This document shows, piece after piece, positions 35,841-44,406 of a stretch of DNA of 64,000 nt. Source of the DNA: Bacteroidales bacterium (lineage in GTDB: Bacteria > Bacteroidota > Bacteroidia > Bacteroidales > P3); the NCBI GenBank assembly GCA_031263015.1, contig JAISGN010000004.1, positions 18,704 through 82,703 of the forward strand, in the 5' to 3' direction. The notes beneath the pieces are model-generated. The model made no database searches, was not told the origin of the DNA, and worked only from the letters and a program-made list of their open reading frames with translations. Each line of letters begins with the position of its first letter. Within the stretch, counting starts at the first letter, position 1. The position numbers and the translations under genes are program-made.

Positions 35841-36040
35841 TTTCTGCCCGGGACCTTTTTGTCATTTGACAAACATTCTAATTTCTGCCCGGCGACTCTT
35901 TGTCATTTGACAAACATTCTAATTTCCGCCCGGCGACTCTTTGTCATTTGACAAACATTCTAATTTCCGCCCGGGACCTTTTTGTCATTTGACAAACGTT
36001 CTAATTTCTGCCGTTTTATATTTTGTCATTTCAATAATTA
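35841..36040. repeat. 41-bp tandem repeat array 2 (about 5 copies) upstream of DUF6261
   Basis: GTCATTT at 35861, 35902, 35943, 35984 and 36025 gives an exact 41-bp period. The first four units hold the perfect 7-bp inverted repeat TTTGTCA-TT-TGACAAA (first at 35858-35873). The last unit is the degenerate form with CAATAATTATATAATTTT, nearly identical to that in array 4. The array ends 16 bases before the stop codon of the gene at 36056. Confidence 0.9.
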
Positions 36041-36055
36041 TATAATTTTCTCTCT

Positions 36056-36976
36056 TTAACTCTTCGGGATTTTTATCCAGTCTCCCATTATCATATTATA
36101 TTCTTCCGGTTCAAACGGATAATATCCTCCGCCGTCAAAGAATGTTAATTCTCCTACATAAATCTGCCCGGCAACATTATAAAAATCTACTCTTAAATGT
36201 AAGGTATCCCGCGACAAAATGCGGGCAAACTCAATCATCTTTGTTAAGTTTTTCGGCAAATCAACAGGTTTATTGTCCGGAAGATAACCTTTTTGAACAA
36301 TCGGAGCTCTGTTGCCTTGCATATCAAAACAAGTTTCGTTTATTCCTTCTTTGCTGCCTCTGTCTGTTATAATCCACAAATATTCGGGTTGTCCCATAAA
36401 GCAGAAGAATTTATAATCCGTCAGGTAATCGCTTTGCGAATCTTTCAAAAGCGGCTCGGCAATAATGCGTCTTTTCAAACCTTTATAAGGCCATTCCCGC
36501 GAATATTTGAACTGATTCTTCTTCATACCTCTTGCAATTCTGGGAGGAATAACCGATGTATCAAATGTTTTTTTATCCTTACAGATTGTGTAACTTCCAT
36601 TGTCGTGAGTACATTTCAAAATGAATTTATCGGGCAAAGTATTAAAATCAATATCTTCAAATCTGTCCCATACACCCAAAACAGGTATCACATATTCCGA
36701 ACCGATTCGGTCGGAAACAAACTTCTTCATCTCATATTTATCAACCATCGTGTGATAAATTTCTTTTCTGTCATAAAGTTTAATCCACTGCAATTTTTCA
36801 CAAAATGTTTTAGGATTCTTTAAGTCAAGTCTCTTTCTAAAGTATATGAAATACATTATTTTCAAATAGAACTTATCGTTCAGTTTGAATATATCGTCAA
36901 TATAAAAAAGCAGATAAACCAACAACAGATGAGGTTGTTTTATTGCCTTAATAAATAAGCGTTTAATTTCTTTCAT
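36056..36976 (-). CDS. TupA-like ATP-grasp protein
   Basis: 306 residues. DLKNPKTFCEKLQWIKLYDR and MVDKYEMKKFVSDRIGSEYV, then FILKCTHDNGSYTICKDK and the C-terminal FYNVAGQIYVGELTFFDGGG match the ATPgrasp_TupA family (teichuronopeptide-type). Such proteins are frequent in capsule loci and may form amide links on uronic acids or amino sugars. Given the TviB-like dehydrogenase in the same operon, a uronic acid acceptor is plausible. The preceding flank encodes a hydrophobic N-terminal helix (LLLVYLLFYI). Confidence 0.82.
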   Translation of the reverse strand: MKEIKRLFIKAIKQPHLLLVYLLFYIDDIFKLNDKFYLKIMYFIYFRKRLDLKNPKTFCEKLQWIKLYDRKEIYHTMVDKYEMKKFVSDRIGSEYVIPVLGVWDRFEDIDFNTLPDKFILKCTHDNGSYTICKDKKTFDTSVIPPRIARGMKKNQFKYSREWPYKGLKRRIIAEPLLKDSQSDYLTDYKFFCFMGQPEYLWIITDRGSKEGINETCFDMQGNRAPIVQKGYLPDNKPVDLPKNLTKMIEFARILSRDTLHLRVDFYNVAGQIYVGELTFFDGGGYYPFEPEEYNMIMGDWIKIPKS

Positions 36977-36980
36977 ATTC

Positions 36981-38210
36981 TTAATTAATATATAATTGTT
37001 TTATTACCGTATAAATAGGGGTGAAAATATAATCTCCGACAGAAGTAACCGTTGAATAATGTATTACGCTTTGATAAATTCTGTATGATAATGCTATGGG
37101 CATAAGTACATAAATAATATTATTATATTTCTTGCCTTCAAATACCTTCAACCACAAAATTGCAATTAAAGGATAAATAATTCTTAATTGACGATATCCC
37201 GCATCACCTACACGTACTATAAGATTGGTAAGTATCATAAAAACCAAAATAAATGCAAAGAACTTTTGATTTTCTTTATTCATGGATTTTCTTTTTGATA
37301 TAAAAAAGAACAAACAGATATTGGCAAAAACAATAGGCCAGTCTCGCATATATAACATTTCGGTTATATTATATCCTCTTTTAAAATACATATTTTCATA
37401 GCCCCCTTCAATCAAATAGCTTCCGAAATACTTTGATACGAATTGCGGTGCAAAAGAATCTTTTATTGTTGCTAATAATAGGCTGCCGATTGAAGAATAT
37501 CCAAACGAAAGAATTAATAATACGTACAAAAGTGTAAAGCGTTTTTTCAGTAAAAGATATGCTGCAAAAACTATAATAACAATACCGAAAGAAAGATGAA
37601 CCAAAGGGGTAGCACAAAGAAGTATAATGTATCTTTTATTGTTGTTAAGAATAATTTCCAATAAAGCATAACAGGCAATCCATCCGGCAGTACACCATCT
37701 GACACCATTGATGTTAAATATTGAATTCTGCATAATGAACATAACCATCAGTAAAAAACACAGCAGATTATTTGAAAATACTTTTTGGTCGGTCAAAAAT
37801 TTCAAACTTTTGAGCATAAAGAAAGCAAATACTGCTGCATAAACAAAAAATAAAACATGATAATTGGATGAAAACAAAGAAACAATATAACATACCACAT
37901 AGGTATATATATCTTTAACGGAATCCTCTTTTCCATAATTATCAATAATATGAGAAATGTCATTATTGCGAACTATATCTTCAAACTGTTTGACGTATGA
38001 AACCGAATCAAAATATACATCTTGAGGAATTGTAAAAGCAATGCCGAACAGCAAAGCAAACAGGAAAAATATTGCATAAGAGCTCTTACTCCATGCATTT
38101 CTCAATGAATAAAAGAAAGACAGGACAGGACAAACAATAAACATTGCTAATTTTATTGCCATATCTTTGGTCGGCTTTATTGTATGTCTTATTTGATTAA
38201 CGCCTGCCAT
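36981..38210 (-). CDS. EpsG-family polymerase (Wzy candidate 2)
   Basis: 409 residues with about 10 hydrophobic spans. PQDVYFDSVSYVKQFEDIV follows the first spans, and NGVRWCTAGWIACYALLEII with ATPLVHLSFGIVIIVFAAYL matches the conserved N-x-x-R and LxHxS regions of EpsG proteins. Expected to polymerise repeat units in the periplasm. Distinct in family from the polymerase at 12858. Overlaps the upstream GT4 gene by 22 bases. Confidence 0.82.
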   Translation of the reverse strand: MAGVNQIRHTIKPTKDMAIKLAMFIVCPVLSFFYSLRNAWSKSSYAIFFLFALLFGIAFTIPQDVYFDSVSYVKQFEDIVRNNDISHIIDNYGKEDSVKDIYTYVVCYIVSLFSSNYHVLFFVYAAVFAFFMLKSLKFLTDQKVFSNNLLCFLLMVMFIMQNSIFNINGVRWCTAGWIACYALLEIILNNNKRYIILLCATPLVHLSFGIVIIVFAAYLLLKKRFTLLYVLLILSFGYSSIGSLLLATIKDSFAPQFVSKYFGSYLIEGGYENMYFKRGYNITEMLYMRDWPIVFANICLFFFISKRKSMNKENQKFFAFILVFMILTNLIVRVGDAGYRQLRIIYPLIAILWLKVFEGKKYNNIIYVLMPIALSYRIYQSVIHYSTVTSVGDYIFTPIYTVIKQLYIN

Positions 38211-39298
38211 TGTTGCATTATCTTTTCCTCATCAAAACGTTTAACATTTTCAATAGCATTTTCACTCATCTTTTCAAGCAAATCATTATCATTTGCCAAT
38301 AGCAGTATATAATCTGCAAATTGTTCCAAATCTCCTATCGGACATAAAAAACCATCTTTACCATGATTGATTATTTCTCCGGGTCCATTAGGTGCATTAT
38401 AAGAAATAACAGGCAGTCCGCAATTTTGTGCCTCAATAATGACATTTGAAAATCCTTCCGTATATGTACAAGTGCAAAAGACCGAACCTGTATTGTATTG
38501 GGCTAACATATTAAATGATTTGCCCATAAAGAAAATATTATTCTGTAAATTTTCTTTTAGTACATATTCTTCCAATGTTGTCTTTAATGCTCCATCTCCA
38601 TAAATATGAAGTATTAAATCAGGATTCTTACAGACAACTATTTTCCAAATATCTATTAATGCCTTAAAACCTTTTTCAGGATGAATTCTTCCTACTGTTA
38701 TTGCAAAACAGATTTTTTCTTTATGTTTATAAACTTCTTTTTTATTCGCATTGAAATTATTTATCACAACAGCATTAGGCAATTTCCATAATCGTTTATC
38801 TTCTTTTGTCAATAAAACAACTCTGTAAAAAAATCTAAGTAAGAAAGGCAAAAGAAAATAATAATGATACAGATACCCCAAAAATTTTCTAACCCGTTGT
38901 TGTTTAATATCATTTTTTATTGTCCAAGGCTTCATATAAGCATGATAACTACCGCGAATCTCATTTATAATTTTGACATTTTTCGGAATAAAAAACGGCA
39001 ATAATAATTCTTTCAAAGTAACTCCTGCCGGCACAAATACTACATCCGCTTTATTTCTTTTGATAAGTTCTATATTCTTTCTGAAAATATATAAAGGTTT
39101 TACCTCTTTTTTTGTTAAAAAATGAGTAATAATTTGTATTTTGGAATTTATCTTTTCAGAATATTCATCTGTCCCATAATCATTAATTATAACTACATTA
39201 TTTCCTTCATCTGCCAAATAATTGGCTCTGTTTATTATGCTGCGTTGCACACCTCCAATGCCATCGATACCAAGAAGAGAAATAAATACTATGTTCAT
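38189..39298 (-). CDS. Glycosyltransferase family 4
   Basis: 369 residues. LLGIDGIGGVQRSIINRANY, AITVGRIHPEKGFKALIDIW, CTYTEGFSNVIIEAQNCGLP and NAPNGPGEIINHGKDGFLCP are full GT4 donor-site motifs. Its start overlaps the flippase stop by 4 bases. Confidence 0.88.
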   Translation of the reverse strand: MNIVFISLLGIDGIGGVQRSIINRANYLADEGNNVVIINDYGTDEYSEKINSKIQIITHFLTKKEVKPLYIFRKNIELIKRNKADVVFVPAGVTLKELLLPFFIPKNVKIINEIRGSYHAYMKPWTIKNDIKQQRVRKFLGYLYHYYFLLPFLLRFFYRVVLLTKEDKRLWKLPNAVVINNFNANKKEVYKHKEKICFAITVGRIHPEKGFKALIDIWKIVVCKNPDLILHIYGDGALKTTLEEYVLKENLQNNIFFMGKSFNMLAQYNTGSVFCTCTYTEGFSNVIIEAQNCGLPVISYNAPNGPGEIINHGKDGFLCPIGDLEQFADYILLLANDNDLLEKMSENAIENVKRFDEEKIMQQWQALIK

Positions 39299-40839
39299 TT
39301 TCCAAAATTTAATTTTGATGATATACCCTGTATAATTTTTATTCGCATCTGATGTGTAAGTGCCAACCTAAAGAAGAAAAATCCTAACGATAGAATAAAT
39401 ACCGTCATTAAAATAATAAATCTAAACAATCCTTCATCTAACAACAATATTGTCATAACAGGTAAAATAGAGCTCAATAAAAATATCTTAAAAACAACTA
39501 ACATTCCATTATGAATAAAATCCCTTATAGAATATCTTTTTATCTGATAGCCTATAAGAATCAATTTTATTGCAATAATTACGATAAATGACAAATTAAC
39601 CATTATCAAACAAAATGGCGGAAAACTTTTAGTATATTTGTAAAAGAAATATGATGAAAAAATAACAATCATATCAACAACAAAAGTAGATATTGTCATT
39701 TTTTTTAACCTTCCGTCTGCATGTATAGGGCGAAAAAGTAAATTAGATATATTTTCCATTAGAATAGAAATCAAATATAACTTCACAAATATATTCGTAA
39801 AAGCAGGTACTTTATCACCTAACCACAGATGCAAAACAAAATCGGTATCTAATATTATCGGCAAAACAGCAAGAAACAAAAGACAAGATGAAAATTTCAC
39901 GGCATTATTCATCAAATTCTGCATCTGTTGTATATTATCGTCTGCATAGTACTTTATTATCTGTGGCGTAAATGAAAGCAAAATACTATATGCTAATGGC
40001 GACAAAACACTTCTTACCTGGAAAGAAATAGCAAATGCAGCATTGACATAAGAAAGAAAAAACAGATTCAGAATAATATTTAATCCATTAAGTTTTGCAA
40101 AATTACCCAAATTCCCAAATAAGTCCCAGCCGGAAAATGATACAACATGCTTAATAATATCTTTATTCCAAGTAAATTTATATCTGCATTCTTCAAAATG
40201 TTTCACACAATAAACATAATAAACAATAGAAATAATTATTGTTACGGCAAGTGTCAAAAAAGCATAAAGTATCAGTTTATCAAAATGACCTATAATCAAC
40301 AAATAAACTATTATCAGTTTTAGCGATGTTTTTGCAATCTCTATATATGCATACACATTCATCTTTTCATGAGACATTATTGCAGAATTATATGGGGTCT
40401 GTATAATTGTCAAAACAGAAGTTATTATAGAAATCTGATAAACCCATCTTGCTGCTGTCATTCTTTCCTGTGGAATAACTGCTTCATGTTCTAACCACCA
40501 CAGACCTATCGTCTCACCTAAACATAAAACCAAAATAGCTATTAAAAAATGTACCGTCAATACGGAAGAGAAAGTTTGTTTTAATTTATTAAAACCTCCG
40601 CTATCACTAAGTTCAACACTAAAAAATCTTGATGTAGCATTAGCCATTGAAGAATTAATAAAAGAAAACATCGTTACAACACTTGTAACAACAGCATTTA
40701 GTCCGTAATCATCAATACCCAACGTTGCCAAAACAACTCTTGATGTATATAAGGACACAGCCATATTAAACAACATCCTTATATACAAATAGATTGTATT
40801 TTTGGCAATTCTTTTGTTATTCTCTCTTACCGTCGGCAT
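39295..40839 (-). CDS. Wzx-type polysaccharide flippase (candidate 2)
   Basis: 514 residues, 12-14 spans, with KNTIYLYIRMLFNMAVSLYT, LGIDDYGLNAVVTSVVTMFS and AFAISFQVRSVLSPLAYSIL, typical of bacterial O-unit translocases. It differs clearly from the flippase at 26688. Upstream of it is the acyltransferase gene, 74 bases away. Confidence 0.88.
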   Translation of the reverse strand: MPTVRENNKRIAKNTIYLYIRMLFNMAVSLYTSRVVLATLGIDDYGLNAVVTSVVTMFSFINSSMANATSRFFSVELSDSGGFNKLKQTFSSVLTVHFLIAILVLCLGETIGLWWLEHEAVIPQERMTAARWVYQISIITSVLTIIQTPYNSAIMSHEKMNVYAYIEIAKTSLKLIIVYLLIIGHFDKLILYAFLTLAVTIIISIVYYVYCVKHFEECRYKFTWNKDIIKHVVSFSGWDLFGNLGNFAKLNGLNIILNLFFLSYVNAAFAISFQVRSVLSPLAYSILLSFTPQIIKYYADDNIQQMQNLMNNAVKFSSCLLFLAVLPIILDTDFVLHLWLGDKVPAFTNIFVKLYLISILMENISNLLFRPIHADGRLKKMTISTFVVDMIVIFSSYFFYKYTKSFPPFCLIMVNLSFIVIIAIKLILIGYQIKRYSIRDFIHNGMLVVFKIFLLSSILPVMTILLLDEGLFRFIILMTVFILSLGFFFFRLALTHQMRIKIIQGISSKLNFGK

Positions 40840-40913
40840 TATGCTTTAATGTTCTATCCTGAATTTATACCATTTCGCATATCCAATTACGGAAGGTATG
40901 AAAACATCTTCGG

Positions 40914-41492
40914 CTATTTTATATTTAATGATTTTGATATTACGGCAGGATTACCCTGTATCAGCAAATTTGCCGGGAAATCACCTTTTACAACACTTCC
41001 GGCTGCGACAACGCTGTTATCCCCTATTGTTGTTCCTTTGAGTATAATTGAATTTAAGCCTATCCAAACATTATTACCAATCACAATTTCTTTTGGCTTG
41101 TCTCTCCCGATTGTTCTGTCATTAGAATATAATTCGTGTCCGTTTGCATCAATTATATTTACTCCCGACGCGATAACACAATTGTCCTCGATAGTTATTG
41201 ATTTTTGAGCATGAATATATGCTCCGTTTATTCTGACATTATTGCCGATTTGTATATTGGCATCTTTTCTATCGACAAATAAAGTAGTGGGAAAAGGCAT
41301 ACCAGCATGATAGTTTTTTTTATTACTCCTAAGGGTTACATTATTTCCAAGTCGTACCTCCCCTCCATACAAAATTGAAATATTAGATTTAATATCTATT
41401 GTACAATCTCTACCAAGTACTATTCCTTGCCTGCGTTTAAGGATGAAAGTATAAAATCTTTTTAGAATTGCATTAAAATATCTTTCTATCAT
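40914..41492 (-). CDS. Hexapeptide O-acyltransferase
   Basis: About 192 residues from the ATG at 41492. A start at 41537 would overlap the dehydrogenase by 40 bases. Turns: VRLGNNVTLRSNKKN, IQIGNNVRINGAYIHA, IVIGNNVWIGLNSIILKG, IGDNSVVAAGSVVKGDFPA. Acetyl-CoA-dependent sugar O-acetylation is expected. Confidence 0.82.
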   Translation of the reverse strand: MIERYFNAILKRFYTFILKRRQGIVLGRDCTIDIKSNISILYGGEVRLGNNVTLRSNKKNYHAGMPFPTTLFVDRKDANIQIGNNVRINGAYIHAQKSITIEDNCVIASGVNIIDANGHELYSNDRTIGRDKPKEIVIGNNVWIGLNSIILKGTTIGDNSVVAAGSVVKGDFPANLLIQGNPAVISKSLNIK

Positions 41493-41497
41493 ATTTT

Positions 41498-42763
41498 TTA
41501 TAATCGTCCGTCTGTTTGATTTTGTTCCAAAACCCATTTTACATCAAACACAACTGATTTTTCTTTCTGCAGGTCGGTGATATTCAGTTTTTGGAATTCA
41601 TTATGAGCCACCGCTAAAATTACAGCATCAAAACGTTCGACAGGCAATTGATTTGTGATTTTTATGCCGTATTCGTGTTCTGCAATAGCAGGATTTGCCC
41701 AAGGGTCATAAATAGTAAGGTTGATATTGTATTGCTGCAAAGATTTAATAATATCTATGACCTTTGTATTTCTGACATCGGGACAATTTTCCTTAAAGGT
41801 AAAACCGAGAACTAAAATATCGGAACAACAAACCTGAATACATTTCTTTAACATCAATTTCACCACTTCATCTGCCACATATTCACCCATTGAATCATTA
41901 ATTCTTCTGCCCGACAATATCACTTCTGGATTATAACCGTATTGTTGAGCGCATTGTGCGAGATAATAAGGATCAACACCTATGCAATGACCTCCTACAA
42001 GACCGGGTTTGAAAGAAAGAAAGTTCCATTTGGTAGATGCAGCCTCTAAAACAGCATTAGTATCTATTCCCATCCTATTAAATATCTTTGACAATTCATT
42101 AACAAAGGCAATGTTTATATCCCTTTGAGAGTTTTCAATTACCTTTGACGCTTCGGCAACCTTAATAGTAGGTGCAAGATGAGTTCCTGCGGTTATAACA
42201 CTTGCATAAACTTCATTAACTTTCCGTCCGATTTCTTTTGTGGAACCGGAAGTTACTTTCTTAATCTTTTCAACGGTATGAAGTTTATCTCCCGGATTTA
42301 TTCTTTCCGGAGAGTAGCCTGCAAAGAAATCAACATTGAATTTTAAGCCCGACACTTTTTCCACCACAGGAATACATTCATCTTCCGTAACTCCGGGATA
42401 GACGGTAGATTCATATACGACAATATCTCCTTTTGAAATCACTTTTCCTACCGTTTCCGATGATTTATAAAGCGGCGTCAAGTCGGGATTATTATGTTTA
42501 TCAACCGGTGTCGGAACGGCGACGACATAAAAATTACAATCCTTTATATCGTCAAGACGCGTCGTGCATTTGAAACCATATTTGTCAATTGCTTCTTTGA
42601 GCAAATTGTTATCAACCTCTAATGTGGAATCTACACCCGTCATCAATTCATTCACTCTTGATTGATTCAAGTCAAAACCAATAGTCTCGTATTTTGTTGC
42701 GAACAAACGTGCAAGAGGCAATCCGACATAACCTAATCCTATTACTGCAATCTTTGTATTCAT
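41498..42763 (-). CDS. TviB/WbpO-like UDP-N-acetyl-hexosamine 6-dehydrogenase
   Basis: 421 residues. IAVIGLGYVGLPLARLFATK is the NAD-binding Rossmann motif; VYESTVYPGVTEDECIP, AGYSPERINPGDKLH, and the catalytic Cys in GGHCIGVDPYYL follow. It oxidises C6 of a UDP-HexNAc to a uronic acid with two NAD+. The sequence looks closest to TviB/WbpO (UDP-GlcNAc dehydrogenase), and a WbpP/TviC-like epimerase is encoded at 44407, so UDP-GalNAcA is a likely product. With WecB in the locus, UDP-ManNAcA cannot be excluded. First gene of the long operon. Confidence 0.9.
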   Translation of the reverse strand: MNTKIAVIGLGYVGLPLARLFATKYETIGFDLNQSRVNELMTGVDSTLEVDNNLLKEAIDKYGFKCTTRLDDIKDCNFYVVAVPTPVDKHNNPDLTPLYKSSETVGKVISKGDIVVYESTVYPGVTEDECIPVVEKVSGLKFNVDFFAGYSPERINPGDKLHTVEKIKKVTSGSTKEIGRKVNEVYASVITAGTHLAPTIKVAEASKVIENSQRDINIAFVNELSKIFNRMGIDTNAVLEAASTKWNFLSFKPGLVGGHCIGVDPYYLAQCAQQYGYNPEVILSGRRINDSMGEYVADEVVKLMLKKCIQVCCSDILVLGFTFKENCPDVRNTKVIDIIKSLQQYNINLTIYDPWANPAIAEHEYGIKITNQLPVERFDAVILAVAHNEFQKLNITDLQKEKSVVFDVKWVLEQNQTDGRL

Positions 42764-42812
42764 TTCTTAGCTTCCTTATTTTATTCGTTATTTTATATAG
42801 TAATTCTCAACA

Positions 42813-42835
42813 CAAAGTCCCGTCAGTTACATATA
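42813..42835 (-). promoter_or_regulatory. Shared leader motif, copy 1
   Basis: Minus strand: GTAACTGACGGGACTTTG preceded by TATAT. It lies about 27-50 nt downstream of the predicted transcription start of the 42.8-kb operon, before the first start codon. A close copy is in the leader of the rmlA operon at 49046-49068 (about 18 of 23 positions identical). Confidence 0.5.
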
Positions 42836-42868
42836 GAAAATGACGAGACAGGTCTTTTGGTTGGTTTG

Positions 42869-42876
42869 CAAAGTTA
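42869..42876 (-). promoter_or_regulatory. -7 promoter element of the long polysaccharide operon
   Basis: Minus-strand TAACTTTG followed by C, about 106 bases before the ATG at 42763. Leaves a roughly 100-nt leader containing the shared motif. Confidence 0.5.
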
Positions 42877-42903
42877 CTATTTTATTGTTATTCTCCCAAA
42901 TTT

Positions 42904-43614
42904 TTATTCTTCGGTAGGCTGTGTTGTGTGGCGGGAGATACTTTCCTTGTATTGATCTATGTTTGCATTAAGCAGTCTTATGAACCGCTCATAAGGAGCA
43001 TCACCATTGACAATACTCAATGCCTCTACCTTCACAACAATATCCATATAATATGAATCGGTTTGCTTTCGTGCCTCCAACATATTGACCTCTATCGCCT
43101 GCGAATATTCCGATGTACGACCTTCTTTGCTCTCTTCAAAATCCTTATTCGCATTATCCAGCGCATCAATCCAAGGAGAAATTCCCAAAGTTGCGACTTC
43201 CGACTGATATTTGCTCCTCAAATCCTGAATGAGATTGTAAATGCCTGCCGTTTCTTCATTATAAGGCTTTTTTGCAAGGTCGCCATAAGTCTCAAAGACC
43301 GGCATCACAATCGTTGCAGCCTCTTTCATTTGAGGTAAATAGTGCCTAATCGCCGCTTCCATCGTATTGCGCAAACCTCTGAACAGTTCATCTCTCTTTG
43401 CATCGGCTGCCTGTATTACCGGCGTGAAAATGCTTTTGCGGAGTTGCTGCAAGACCTCATCAGACAGATTATAGGCTTCGGCGAACTTGTCGTACAATTC
43501 CCCAATATCGGTCATAACCCTGTCGTCATCCTTCACATAGAAATTAAACTCGGTCATAAACTGAAACCATTCCTCGTTGCGGAGTCTTCTTAAATTAATT
43601 CTTTCAATCTTCAT
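42904..43614 (-). CDS. DUF6261 family protein, copy 3 (divergent)
   Basis: 236 residues, starting MKIERINLRRLRNEEWFQFM. It shares the general DUF6261 layout (RLxNE-like start, YNEETAGIYNLIQDL, ISPWIDALDNANKDFE) but is more distant from copies 1 and 2 than they are from each other. Located between the two polysaccharide operons. A 42-bp repeat array begins 51 bases upstream. No TAnnTTTG promoter element was recognised. Confidence 0.72.
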   Translation of the reverse strand: MKIERINLRRLRNEEWFQFMTEFNFYVKDDDRVMTDIGELYDKFAEAYNLSDEVLQQLRKSIFTPVIQAADAKRDELFRGLRNTMEAAIRHYLPQMKEAATIVMPVFETYGDLAKKPYNEETAGIYNLIQDLRSKYQSEVATLGISPWIDALDNANKDFEESKEGRTSEYSQAIEVNMLEARKQTDSYYMDIVVKVEALSIVNGDAPYERFIRLLNANIDQYKESISRHTTQPTEE

Positions 43615-43664
43615 AATTGCGTTGTTTTAATATATTTGTATTATTTATATCCGTTTCGTTTTAG

Positions 43665-43886
43665 ACTTTCAACACTTTGTCATTGTCTTAAAGAGAGTGG
43701 ATTTGGACTTTCAACACTTTGTCATTGTCTTAAAGAGAGTGGATTTGGGCTTTCAACACCTTGTCATTGTCTTAAAGAGAGTGGATTTGGACTTTCAACA
43801 CCTTGTCATTGTCTTAAAGAGAGTGGATTTGGACTTTCAACACCTTGTCATTGTCTTAAAGAGAGTGGATTTGGACTTTCAACATC
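43665..43886. repeat. 42-bp tandem repeat array 3 (5 copies plus a partial) upstream of DUF6261
   Basis: ACTTTCAACAC starts at 43665, 43707, 43749, 43791 and 43833, with a final partial at 43875: an exact 42-bp period. The unit contains TTGTCATTGTCTTAAAG, reminiscent of the TTTGTCATTTGACAAA of arrays 2 and 4. Because 42 is 14 codons, the plus strand reads as a 14-residue repeated peptide (LDFQHLVIVLKRVD), which I regard as an artefact. The 311-base gap 43615-43925 holds only this array. Confidence 0.9.
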
Positions 43887-43925
43887 CTTTTTTTCATTTA
43901 TTTCCAATCATTTTAACCGAAAACA

Positions 43926-44378
43926 CTACATATCTTCACTCCAACCGTGTCCCAGCTCCCAATGTTCATCAATGACAATCTCTACTTTCTGTTTCTGCAA
44001 ATCAAATTCGTCAATAATCAACTCCTTTATATTGTCATCCATCCAACTACCGCACATAATTTCAAACGTACCGTCTCTGCGCTGGAATATTCTGCCTCTT
44101 GGGATTTGCGTATAATCTTGTCGGAAAATTGCATTCTTTTCTTTGCCCGCAGCAAGCCTCATCTCCTGTTTCTTCCACCAACTTTTATGTAAAGACTTTA
44201 TCGTCTTGCGTTCTGCTTTATCATTAACATAAGGAACATCTGTCGCCTCAATTTTAACAACGCCAAACAACTCATCGCCGAATTTATCATACCAAAATAT
44301 TCCCAATTTAGGCTCATCCTGACAATCAAAATTATTTCTCATCAGTTGCATCATCTGTTCTCTCTCGTCCTCACTCAT
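43926..44378 (-). CDS. Hypothetical protein, 150 aa
   Basis: Not assigned to a family. It is acidic at the N-terminus (MSEDEREQMMQLMR), contains LGIFWYDKFGDELFGVVKIE and HKSWWKKQEM, and ends with HWELGHGWSEDM. No signal peptide or membrane span. The gene is last in the rml operon, 28 bases behind the epimerase gene. Composition is that of a normal cytoplasmic protein, so I consider it real. Confidence 0.6.
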   Translation of the reverse strand: MSEDEREQMMQLMRNNFDCQDEPKLGIFWYDKFGDELFGVVKIEATDVPYVNDKAERKTIKSLHKSWWKKQEMRLAAGKEKNAIFRQDYTQIPRGRIFQRRDGTFEIMCGSWMDDNIKELIIDEFDLQKQKVEIVIDEHWELGHGWSEDM

Positions 44379-44406
44379 AATAAAACATTGTTAATCTTTC
44401 CAATCT

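Noticed and set aside
42764..42903. Invertible promoter of the Bacteroides capsule type
   Set aside because: No pair of inverted repeats flanking the -7 element was found and no serine/tyrosine recombinase gene is in the window.
43636..44115. Plus-strand reading frame with a 14-residue peptide repeat
   Set aside because: It is produced by the 42-bp DNA array, is open in more than one frame, and crosses the 3' end of the minus-strand gene at 43926.
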